64,000 bases of DNA, taken from positions 5,666,715 through 5,730,714 of the forward strand of contig CM051013.1 in assembly GCA_027704905.1 (NCBI GenBank), given 5' to 3'. Under the pieces are notes generated by a model, which searched no databases, was not told the DNA's origin, and saw only the letters and a program-made list of their open reading frames with translations. Origin of the DNA: Muraenolepis orangiensis (taxonomy: Eukaryota; Chordata; Actinopteri; Gadiformes; Muraenolepididae). Below, piece by piece: positions 1-24,717 of the stretch. The translations under genes were made by a program, and so were the position numbers. Positions within the stretch are counted from its first letter, which is position 1. Every line of letters begins with the position of its first letter.

Positions 1-305
<305 letters not shown>

Positions 306-1530
306 CAGCGAGAGATGCAGCCGTACCCTGGACTCAATCAGAATTTTAACATGTTTCTATTTCGGGTTCACTTTTTAATAATTAATAATCAGTGTGGAGA
401 AGAAAGAAAAACCAAGTCTAATCTATTGGCGCTAAACATTTAGAAAGTTGCGGGAAGGTCGCCCTGCTTGTTGTGGAGTCAGTATTCCATTAGCCGGAAC
501 ATTTGTCATCAGAGCAAGGGCGACTTGACGTGCCACGGGAAATGAGATTAGTCCCGATTAATAGCCCCTATAACTCATGGGGCTGGACTCTCAGCGTATA
601 CAATAGCCCATAGCTCATGTAATAACCGCTAAGTTCGTTATAATAATTAATCGCCGGGAAAGGGGCGGCCGATAGAACCCACCAAGACGTTCCGAAAACC
701 TTCGACGTGTCCTGGTTAAAAAAAAAAAAAACATTTCAAAGACATTTCAGCGAGAGGAGATGGCTGGCTTCTTAGCCTGGCTTTGAGGACGGTAAAACCC
801 ACCTTGGAACCTTTAGAGTCGTAAAAGTCCCAGATGGCGTGAGGGGGGGGGTGGGATTGGAGGTTGAATGGTTCCTTTAGGGTCATACGTTCAATGCGTG
901 GTATCTCTCAGGCACCCTGGTTAGTGCCGAAAGACGACAGAAGCAGCCGTCAATATAAGCTGCCGTGTTTTCCCCTCTTGCTCCCTGAATACAACAACTA
1001 TCCCCTCAACGCTCACTTCCTCCAATACTTCATTTCCCGGCCCAGTGCTCACAGCAATGGGCCACAGGACTGCAGGCCGCCACCTGCTTCCAAAACCAAT
1101 TCTACGTTGATGTTGATGTGGGGGGGGGGGGGGGGGGGGGGGTGGCCATTTTGAGACACCGTATATGGTAAACACTTTTGGTAGCGGGCGGTGATGAAGA
1201 ACGGGGAAGAATGTTTAGTTGAGTTTATAACCAAAAGAAGAACATGATCAAACAGACACTCGCTGCTTCATCACTCTCTGTCTCTTCAAACACACACACA
1301 CACACACACGCATAAACACACTTAATCAATCACACACACACACACACAAACAGAAGCACGCACGCAAACACACACACGCATGACTGGATATACACTGGGC
1401 GTTAGCAGCTGTGTGAAGCGGACACAAGGCGAGTCGTGGAAGCAGGCCGGGAAAGACAAAGGAGCTGGTCGTTTGTTAATTAATTATTGTACAGACTACT
1501 TGTTACACTGTAATGAAACTGCTGCAGGAC
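306..1530. other. Non-coding stretch, no gene seen
   Basis: AT/GC mixed unique-looking sequence with an A run at 719-731, a 21-bp G run at about 1122-1142 and short CA tracts near 1290-1375. Frames here cross the G run and have no family resemblance. Confidence 0.6.
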
Positions 1531-1532
1531 TA

Positions 1533-1536
<4 letters not shown>

Positions 1537-1563
<27 letters not shown>

Positions 1564-1601
1564 GCTCTCTCTCTCTCTCCCTCTCTCCGTCTCTCTCTCC
1601 G

Positions 1602-1681
<80 letters not shown>

Positions 1682-1860
1682 CTCTCTCTCCCTCTCTCAG
1701 TCTCTCTCTCTCCCTCTCTTAGTCTCTCTCCCTCTCTTAGTCTCTCTCTCTCCCTCTCTCTCTCCTCTCTGTCTCTCTCTCCCTCTCTCTCTCTCTCAGT
1801 CTCTCTCCCTGGCTCCCTCTCTTAGTCTCTCTCTCCCAGTCTCTCTCCCTGGCTCCCTGC
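1537..1860. repeat. (CT)n tract with imperfect units
   Basis: CTCTCT with interspersed CCTCT, CAGT and TTAGT units. The Ser/Leu frames across it are repeat translations. Confidence 0.95.
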
Positions 1861-2254
1861 AGGATGTTTTCTGTTTGGGATTGACCTGGGTTACTAATAA
1901 CCAGACGCTGGAGAGGTCTTTTACAAGAAAACAGCCCCTACGGCACACAGCCCAGCAACATTAAACATGCAGGGCCAGGCTTTTGGGTTAGATTGATATG
2001 TTGACTGAGAGCTATTGATTTAGCAGAGAGTCCAAATATGACTCTAAACACAGACACACACACAGCAAAACCAAAAATATGTGAGAGATATTCGTATTTT
2101 TGGAGGATAAGTGTTCATACCCAATATTTTCATCCATCGTATTTTTTATGAGGTAAATATTCCTACCATACCTATTGGTATGGTAGATATATAGATCAAT
2201 ATAGATCCTATTGAATCTATATAGAAAATCTGTGTATTTAACCCATCCTAGTAT

Positions 2255-2410
2255 TAGCAGCAGTGGGCAGCTATTGTATATACAGCAGCCTGGGGAGCAG
2301 TGTAGGGGTCTGGTGCCTTGCTCAAGGGCACCTCGGCAGTGCCCAGGTGTTTTGGGGACTTGAACCGGTGACCTTCCGGTTCCGGGTTCCAAGCCAAGTC
2401 CCGACCGGCT
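2255..2410. repeat. Teleost interspersed repeat fragment
   Basis: Contains gtgccttgctcaagggcacctcggcagtg as overlapping pieces of a motif common in fish genomes, followed by gaaccggtgacc. Family name uncertain (SINE or small DNA element). Confidence 0.55.
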
Positions 2411-2941
2411 GAACTCCTGCTGACCTCACGACCTCAGCCACGTTTAGTGTTTACTGCAATTCTAAAGGAAAGTCTATGCAAGTCAATGTTCCTTTTGGAT
2501 CGAGCTTTTATATATACCTCCGATAAATTCGAGATTTTCTCTCCGGCGAGAGAGTGCTAGTCTATTTTCGGAAATAAACTCAGAAGAAACCACAATCTCA
2601 TTCCACCCTTCACCGTTTGCCCTCTCCATTTACCTTGGCTTCCAGCAGACTAAAACATTCACCTGTTAGTTTCCACAACTTCTGTTTTTTCCTGCGGCGG
2701 ACGGCAGTCTCTCTGCATGCTGCTGGTGGTGGCGTAACCCACCTGGGCCGTTTGGGTTATTGAAAGATCTAAAAAAAAATATGGGGGCCTTTGATCCGCT
2801 CTCTACAGTGTGTGCGGTTCGATAAGGACCCCGCGGCCACACTGCTCGGGGGAGCTTCTGTTTGAACTCCCCCCTCAGGACTCCAACAATAACTACAAAC
2901 CCAACACCAGGACCCCAAAGAGGGAAATACGGTAGCCACCC

Positions 2942-3772
2942 TCAGTGGGGTAGTTAGCATACGCATGCCTAGCAGCGGTAGCAGTATTTGCAGTGGGGTG
3001 GATAGCATACACACATACTGAGCAGTGGTAGCAGTATTTGCAGTGGGGTGGATCGCATACGAGCACTGAGCAGCCGTAGCAGTGGGGTAGTTAGCGTACG
3101 CATGCTAAGCAGCGGTAGTAGTATATGCAATGGGGTAGTATCATTATGCATCATTATGCTTAGCAGCTGTAGCAGTGGGGTGGTTAGCATATGCATGCTT
3201 AGCAGTGGTAGCATTATGTGCAGTGGGGTAGTTAGCATACACATGCTTAGCAGCGGAAGCAGTATATGCACTGGAGTAGTAAGCATACCCATGCTTAGCA
3301 GCGGTAGCAGTATATGCAGTGGGGTAGTTAGCGTACACATGCTTAGCAGCGGTAGCAGTGAATGCAGTGGGGTGGTTAGCATACACACATACTGAGCAGC
3401 GGTAGCAGTATATGCAGTGGGGTAGTAAGCATACACATACTTAGCAGCAGCGGTAGCAGTATATGCAGGGGGGTGGTTAGCATACACACATACTGAGCAG
3501 CGGTAGCAGTATATGCAGTGGGGTAGGTGTACACATGCTTAGCAGCGGTAGCAGTATATGCAGTGGGGTAGGTGTACACATGCTTAGCAGCGGTAGCAGT
3601 ATACGTATGCAGTGGGGGAGTTAGCATACACATACTTGGCAGCAGCGGTAGCAGTGAATGCAGTGGGGGAGTTAGCATACACATACTTAGCAGCAGCGGT
3701 AGCTGTATATGCAGTCGGGTAACTAGCATACGCATATTGAGCAGTAGCAGTAGCAGAAGCTGTATATGCGAC
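2942..3772. repeat. Minisatellite, about 48-bp unit
   Basis: About 16-17 variable copies of a unit containing cttagcagcggtagcagt and atgcagtggggtagttagc. Frames on both strands stay open only because the unit is a multiple of three. Confidence 0.9.
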
Positions 3773-4159
3773 CTTGAGACCTTAAGAGACCTTGTTATCT
3801 TGGTGCTAGGAAAACCACTATGTGTATCCAGCCACCACCACCACCGCCGCCTCATATTTAAGGTGTTTTGCTGCGGTTCGCGGAGGTCACCGTTCACCGC
3901 TCCGGCGCCGGTCTTGCGATAAGAGCAAGCGGGAGGTGAGGTGAGGCGAGGCGAGTGCGCGCACGGGGGGGGTGGTTTAGCGCAGACGACGGGCTATCGT
4001 AAAAGTGGGAGAGGGCATCATGGCCGGCCCGCTGCCTCTCGCAGTCCCCTTCCCCCCTTCCCCCCTTCCCCCTCCCCCAACACCGAGAGTGGGGGAGGAC
4101 GAGATAAAGGAGGCAGAGCGCGGCCTCGGCATACCCGTGAATCCTAATTGAATTTGTGT

Positions 4160-4172
4160 TGCCTCTCTCTGC

Positions 4173-4264
<92 letters not shown>
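4160..4264. repeat. (GA)n tract
   Basis: GA dinucleotides with a few GGA interruptions. Confidence 0.95.
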
Positions 4265-5677
4265 AGGATGGGGGTGGAATAGTAGAGAACGCATCCACGA
4301 TAAGAGATTTATACGGCTTCGCTTTCCGATAGAACGGAGCTTAAGGTTTGCCGACACAATAGTCACCTCTCAATGAATAAAAGCCTTCAAGCTCTTTCTG
4401 GCCTTTTATATTGTTTGTATGGTTGGAATAATCCACCACCATGGGTAGGATATCCATATCCAGATAGGGTGACCAGACGTCACCCTCTCTTCTCGGACAT
4501 GTCCTCTTTTTGGGACCTCAAAAATGTCCGGCTTTTGCTTCCTACAGTCGCATTACTTTACATCACTTTGACATGATTTCTCCTTATGTCCCGCCTTCTC
4601 ACATGCCGCCATTGGTCGGTCATGTAGGCTTACAACTCAAGCCCTTCACGCACCGTAATGGAAAAAAAACCTCTGGTGTAGTAAAACCCTAATGATTGTT
4701 GTAATTATCTGTGCTCCACCATCCGGTCACCGTAGAGCAGGAGTGTTCTATGTCAGCTGGACTCCTCTTTGCTAAAGAACATGAACCACCTGGAGGAGGT
4801 CAGAGATAAGCGCATCTGGGCCCCCTCAAGGTTGTGTTATTTACTACTACCAACCCAGACTTCCTGCGCACCAGCTCTCCCTCTTTTAAGAATTACGATT
4901 ACGATTATTTTCTGACAACCCCCGGCCATTCTTAACTAAACTGAACTGTCACGAGTCAAGTGTGTTACACGTCATTAATTGTGGCTAAACTGTTGAAAAG
5001 GGGGGCCGCTCTTGTAAGTGCGTTGGACTTCTATCCACACGCCCTGCAAGACGCGTGGATAGAACTCTCGGACTGAGCTCAACCTATTGATTGTTGTGTG
5101 ATTGTAATAAATACGATAGTCTGACTTATTTAGTTTTGGATGACTTTATTCTTAAACAGCTTTCAGAGTTAGACCACTGGACGTGTATTGGAGAATTCCC
5201 ACCACAGCACACATTGACCCAACTGCATCTCGATCCTTACCCTCCATCTGCCCATGGACGCTATGCTGCCCCGAGTGTCCTCTTTTTTGAAAACCCCCCC
5301 AAAATGGTCACTCGAATCGTAACGGACGCCAGCAGGTGGTGCTGTGCAGTGAGTAAACCTCACTCCCTGACGCCTAAATACACGTTCTAGCCATGAAGCT
5401 AGAGCCCTGTGGGTTTAAGCTTCTCACGTTAGAACATCACCTCTCGTGCCGAAAGGGTCGTCAGTTCGAGCCCAGTGCGGAACACTGACTGTTACATAAT
5501 ATCCCCCCCCACATTTTTGGAAATGTTTGATGTAATGTTACATTATGAAAAGCTACGTTACGGAAAAAGTGTCGGAGGGTACTATCTCATGCACCAAATG
5601 ATGAGGATGTTAGTATTGACGCAGCTTCCCGGGGAGAACAGATGAAGGATGTAGTCGTGGGGACCGGGTGTGGGAGG

Positions 5678-5680
<3 letters not shown>
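4265..5680. other. Non-coding stretch, no gene seen
   Basis: Mixed sequence with tagggtgaccagacgtcacc near 4467, a motif shared by some vertebrate repeats. No splice-supported exon was recognised. Confidence 0.5.
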
Positions 5681-5721
<41 letters not shown>

Positions 5722-5857
5722 CAGGGAAAGGTTGTGTCTTATCCCTGTTTTAATCGCATGGTATCCCTGGCTCCGTGTGTACCACGGCGAGAGTGGTCGA
5801 GTGGAGACCGCAGATACACACACTGCAGGTGTCACGCATTTACCAGAAGGACCTACC

Positions 5858-7633
<1,776 letters not shown>

Positions 7634-7669
7634 TAGGTTGGGATCTTGTTTGATTGCACTGTGATGAGG

Positions 7670-7920
7670 TGGTCTTCTACTCTGAACAGAGGTGACAGAA
7701 TCAGAATCGGAACGCCTTTAATGTCATTGTACAAGTAACACTCTTTACACACGAAAGCACTTAAATATAAATATTCTATAAATATTAATGATCGAAAAAC
7801 AAAATCTACATATCTAAATTGCCAAATATGGGTAAAAATATATATGGACATATTCGCAGTGGCCCTCTGTACAGTAGTGCAAATTAGAAAATATATATAC
7901 ATACAAAGGTGCAGTGGGAC
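7670..7920 (-). repeat. Retroelement-like repeat, reverse copy of the 5.97-6.2 kb family
   Basis: Reads agaatcagaatcgg then ctttaatgtcattgtacaag, and later gtggccctctgtacagtagtg, the inverse of the conserved blocks at 5990-6200. This is a non-autonomous element in the opposite orientation. Confidence 0.65.
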
Positions 7921-9780
7921 GTAAACATGTTAGTAAGTGTTGTGGTATTGATGCAAAACAGTAGTAACACAGTCAGAATTGCAATGGCGCAATGCTTTAT
8001 CGTCAGCTCATCCAAAATGATGTTAATATATATATAATATACTGTATATTCAAAAATAAAATATCAGTATATATTTTGAATTGATGATTAAATGTGTCTT
8101 TGAAGAGTACAACACAATAGTGTTAATTATTCCATTCATGTGCCCAAATTGGGCAAATTTTGAAGGACTTTTGAATCTTTAGCTTGGTTTGAGTCCAGCA
8201 CCACTGGAAGGAACTCACCGCATGTCGTCCGTCTAGTGAAGTTTAATTAACCGTGACAGCTGCTTCTTTTTTCTTTCCAAACGACTGCTTAATTAGCTTG
8301 TTTGTCTTATTTGCCATCTTGTTTTGAGTTAACCTGCGACGCGGCAGGCCTAGAGAGTGACTCTGAGCCATGCAATATCTGTAGCTGTGATGTCTTTTAA
8401 TGGATTAATTTACACGTTCAGATGGTGATCTTTAATTTAGGCAATAATTACCATTATGTTCCCAGAGTTTATGATTCGCCGAGAGCCTTTCGCTGGCGCG
8501 CTAGCGACAAGCTTGTTATGCCACTCACGAAGGCAGCCATTTTGAATACAGCACGCATCTCTCACGGCTCCTGTGAGGATTAGATTGGTTACGATTACTT
8601 CTACTACGACTGCTAATACTGCATACTGCATACAGTAGCCTATTAGTCATTAGTATTACCACAGCTACCACTACCACATATTTTACTTACCAATAGGGTT
8701 GCCACCTGTCCCGCAAAATACGTAATCGTCCTTATTTTTTACCCCACCCGCAAAGAGCCGCAAAGACCCGCCCTTCTCTGCCTCTGATTGGCTAGTTGCC
8801 TTCATTGGTTGAATTGGTAAGGTTATGGCATGAGGAGTGAGACGGTTAGGGATAGGTTAAGAATATCAGGATCATAGCCAATCAGAGGCAGAGTAGGAGG
8901 GTCTTCTTGGCAGAGTCTGAAAAAGCTATGCTGGGCCCCAGTAAAACCATTAAGTCAATTTAGGACTGGGCGATAAAACAATCTCGATAATTTCCGCGAT
9001 ACTATGATAAATTATTGATTCATTTCTTTAAAAAAAACAACTCCTACCTGCACAAATACAACATGAACAGCCAATCAGGCTTCAGAAATAGGCTTGCACG
9101 TGGTTGACTCACCCACTAACCTAAATTATCTTCATTTATCAATACATTTAGACTTCATTTAGAATTATTTGAACTATTTTTGTTTATAATAGTTTTATTT
9201 TAGTTAGTTGTTGTTTTGTTTTTTAGCTTAGGTATTAGTATTCTTGTGTGTGTGCATTTATTCCCCCTGTGTCAACTGTTGCACCTTAATTTCCCTCGGG
9301 ATTAATAAAGTTTTCTGAATCTGAATTCTGAATCTGAATCAACCACTCGCTGTTTTCAGCCAAGCGATTAAAGGACATCAAAAATGCACGAGTGCGATAC
9401 AAGGACAAGTGCGAGGACCGCCAGCTGTGCGTTACGAGTGAAGTGAAGCCATGTTTTGCAGTTCATGTGATTATCATTCGATTATTTCTAATAAGTGAAT
9501 TGTAAGTAAAGCACTTCAAAGTTCCTTAAGTATGAATAAAAATGCTTTTTTGATGGTTACAAATTAGGATTTCCTATCACTGGAGCCCCAGCCCTGGGTG
9601 GGGGGGGCTCAGAGGAGCGAGGGGCTTCCTATATTTTTTAGCATGAAAGGTCGCAACCCGACTTACCAATGAATGTTTGTCAAAGTGAACAATGTGTCGA
9701 TTGCTGTCATTGCCGTCAAAAGTACATTTCAACCGGTTAGAAGCGGCTGCGACTATTTCACCGTTCATACCTCCTCTCCT
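7921..9780. other. Intergenic or 5' intronic stretch, no gene seen
   Basis: AT-rich sequence with an inverted repeat (8776-8794 with 8875-8893) and a retroelement tail at about 9285-9345 (ttaataaagttttctgaatc). No exon recognised. Non-coding first exons of syt2 could be here or further left. Confidence 0.5.
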
Positions 9781-9784
9781 AAAC

Positions 9785-9801
9785 CCACTGTGTGTGTTGT
9801 G

Positions 9802-9881
<80 letters not shown>
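9785..9881. repeat. (GT)n tract immediately before syt2 coding exon 1
   Basis: A roughly 95-bp GT tract ends about 12 bp upstream of the acceptor. Confidence 0.95.
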
Positions 9882-9884
<3 letters not shown>

Positions 9885-9892
9885 GGTCTCAG

Positions 9893-20447
<10,555 letters not shown>

Positions 20448-20605
20448 AAAAACTTCCAAGCCAACGCGCATCACCGTCCTCTCTCCCCTCCCCCTCCTCC
20501 CCCTCCTCCTCCTCCTCCTCCTCCCCCTCCCCCCCTCATCCCCATCCCTCCTATTTCAGCACAGTTACACACATGTACGTTAGATGCCAACCAACCCCAG
20601 AAATT

Positions 20606-20645
<40 letters not shown>

Positions 20646-20874
20646 GACATACGACAACACCCCTCATCCCATCCATCCCTCCCCCTACCCTCCCCTTGTT
20701 TCCTCACCCCTAAACCTGACTCCCCCGTCCCTCCCCCCCCAACCCACCCAACCATTGCCATGCCATTGCAAAAAGAAAATAAAGACCATGCATCGGCCAT
20801 GCATTAGACGTGTTGGTTGGAGAGATCTACGTAAAAAGATCTATGTGTTCCAGTAATATCTCATGATATACATA

Positions 20875-20906
<32 letters not shown>

Positions 20907-21993
20907 CAGCCATGCCATTTAACGACACACATTACACAAAAAGAAAACAAGAAGAAGAAGAAGAATGCAAAGATACTCAAACACAAAAAACAAAAGAAGA
21001 AGAAGAAGAAGAAGAAGAAGACAGAAGAAGTCACGCGATGGACTGATGCTCCGTTGTTTTCCTTTAGATATATTTTTGTATTGGGGTTGTGGTTGTAGTG
21101 TCCAAGAATCCAGACATCCTCGACCTTTACGAGGGTTTCACCTTGAGGGGGGGGGGGGTGGGGGGAGGTGGGGGGAGGTGGGTCATCCCGACTGGGGATG
21201 GAGGGGGGGGGAGGTAGAAATCCACACACCGTTCACTCGTAACCGCCGCCACCTCCTCCTCCTCCTCCTCCTCCGCTCCTTCCCTCCAGACCTTTAGAGA
21301 CACCGTCGCTTAGAACAACGCTTGATAATACTAATACTAGTAATAATAATAATAATAATAATAATAATGCTTTATACTGCCATACAGATAGATGAACAAC
21401 ACAAGCGGGGGCTCCGATCCCGAGGTTTCACGCCTGCCAAATGTCATCCTAGATGATTACCTGTTTCTTTTTTTGTAAAAGAAAAACAAAGTACAAACAA
21501 AACTACATTCCTAGACGCCGGGGTAGCATCGACGTAGGGTTTATTTTTTTTTTGAAGCCACAAACCCCACAGAAACCACACTGCCGTTTTTTTCCCTTGG
21601 TTGACTGCCTTTCCCCCCCCCCACCCTCACCCTCACACACCTTCTCCCCCCCCCCTGTCTCCCCCACCCACCCCCCCCCCCCCACCCTCTTTTCTCAGGG
21701 GAACACTGAGAGAAAAGTGAACCTCCATGCCTTTCTTTCCACTAAACGGGTTCTTATGATTCCAGGCGGCGAGCAGCGCCGCTCAGATTTTCTTGTTTTT
21801 TTTTCTCTCCCGGAAATGTGTTTGACTCCTCACTTCGGGCTCCATTTTAATGTACGGTTTTCGAGCATAACGTCCGCTTACTTGGTACGAGGGGGGGGGG
21901 CGACGGGAGAATTGATCGATTGATTGGTCAAAGAGCGCGAGATGAGCGTGAGAGAAAGAGAGAGATACAGTACAGTAGATAGTGTCACACAGA

Positions 21994-22073
<80 letters not shown>

Positions 22074-23370
22074 ACAAAGCCTATCTAATCTTCATCACGT
22101 CCTGAGGTCTCTTAATCACATCACAGCGGGCACTACTACTACTACTACTACTACTAGAGACCGGCTACCTAGCAAACAAACACCACTTGATCTTTGTTAT
22201 GAACGCATTGAGCGCACTGCCCCGCAATCTACCACCTGACCCCCAGCCCCACTGCCACCCTCCGCCCACTGCCACCGCTACCACCACCACCGCCACCCCC
22301 ACCACCACCACCTCCACCCTTCCTCCGATGCCTGTGATTCTACATGTCACTCGTTCAGTGCTACTGCCATGGGCCACGGACTCGCAAAACACGGGCGTTG
22401 CTCTACAGAACTCTCGGTAAACGTCTTTCAGTCATAAAGGAGACAAGCCTTCCAAGCAACAAAAATAAGCAATTCTCAAACTACCAGGGACGCCTTCCGA
22501 TTAGTGGTGTTTTTCCTCATGGTTTTATTGATTTTCTTTGTGTTTTTATTTTTTTGGTAATTGTATTTCTTTTGGTTTTTGTTGTTGTTATTTCTGGGTT
22601 CGTTCTTGATTCTTTGTTAAATAGATACATGATGGGACAGTCAATAGAGCTCTTATTAATGCCCGGAGGGGGGGGGGGGGGGGGGCCGTTGTGGATAGTT
22701 GTGGATTAATAAAAAGTGTCGTCTATCTATTTAAATTGAATTGGAAGAAAAACAAACTAAAAGTTGATTCCTCAAGCACTTTAAATCAAAAACTGTTTGT
22801 GTTTGACGTCTCTCTCTCTCTCGGAGGAGGAGGAGGAGGGGAGGAGGAGGAGGAGGAGGAGGAAGAAAATCAGAGCTTTAATTATTTATTTTAAAAATAA
22901 TGTTTGGTTTATAGAAGGTAGAAGAGAGCAAAAACAAGCGTGTGTATTCCGTGAAACAATGTATTTTATTGACGTTTGTTTTTGTCTGTTTGTTTGTTTA
23001 TCTATTTATCGTCGTCTCTTTCACCCCTTCAGAATTTGTACGATTTGAGTTGAGCTGTTGTTGTTGTTTGATGTCGTTGTTGTTTCTTCTTCTTTTCTTA
23101 CTGGGACACGGTGTTGGGGAAGGTCGATCGATGGACGTGTGTTCTGCACACAAACTACCAAACCAAGCTGAAAAATGTAATTGCACTACTGTGTTCTGTC
23201 TGGGGGGCGGCCGACGCCGCTGCTCTTATCGAGGTGTTTTTTTTGTAAACGAGATGCTGTGAGATTGAATTGTGCGTGTGGGCATGTCAAGACCAGAAGC
23301 CTCCATTTACTAAAGTCCTCCCCGGGTGAATGGGACGACGACACAATACGATTCAATCTGTAGCTGCCCC

Positions 23371-23402
<32 letters not shown>

Positions 23403-24595
23403 ACACACACACCGACACACACGTACACACACACACCCACAACGACACACACACACACACCGACACACACACAGTGACTTCACACAGTGTAATTGGGTCT
23501 AGTGTAGGCTTGTGACTTTTATATGAAAGATCTCACATTTTGCCTGAGAGACACAATTGCAAATTGGGAGTCACTTTGAGATACTCCACCAAATGAAATG
23601 GATATGATTTGATGAAGAAGAAATTGGCAAAATAAAACAAAAATCTAGACCAATTGATTAGACCTTAAGTTGATGTTATGAAAATATGAAGTGGGAATTA
23701 GGACGGTCACACAGCGTATCAGCTCGTTGATGGAAAGTGATACGGGTTGTTTTGAAACACCTTGAATGTCTGCTATGTACCTTCATATTGTTTCCAAATG
23801 TTCCAAAATCGTTTTCTTTCCCCCCGATCACACCTCTCATACGCGTATTTTGGTTCCGTTGGTGAAACAACACTAAAGAAAAACCACCACATGCAAAGCG
23901 ATCAAGCCACCCGTCGATGCGTAGTTTTGCCGATATATATATATATATATATATATACAAATAGTTCCACACCGCGTTGATACTGCATGTTTATACAAAA
24001 ATACTGTACATAAGAGCATGTTTTAGAGACAAAGCAAAAATATCTTGTGTACGTAAACAAACAAAAAAAAAATATCGGTGTCATTCGTCCATTTACTTAA
24101 CACACGTGTACGGAAGGGGGGGGGGGAAATGCACTGTATATTTTCTAAACGAGCAAAATTGTGTGTGTTTGTATTTCCACGCCGAGGGGGTCACTTGGAG
24201 AGAAGGTCATATACTATAGTAGACTACTAATACCCAATAAGAAACCTTTCCCCCACGCGCCTGAACTTTCTTACGCAAGTGTGTCGTCAAGTCCTGTGAG
24301 TGACTCCATGTAGGATGAACCCGTAGCCGCATGCTCTCCGATGATCCCTGCTGATTTTAAGTTCAGTCAAGTTTTTTAATTTTTATTTATTTTTTAAAAT
24401 CATATTGCGTTTGTGGGGCCGGTGTTTGTTTTGTTGTTCCAAATATTGGTCCGCTTTACGAATACATTTTTTATTTATTATTATTACAAATTCTTATTTA
24501 TTTTTGTATTTTATTCATTTTAATCATCATGATGCTTTGATTTGTATTTGTTTCGATGGCTAGTGCTCCAGGGCTGTGTGTGATGGTTGAGATAG

Positions 24596-24717
<122 letters not shown>

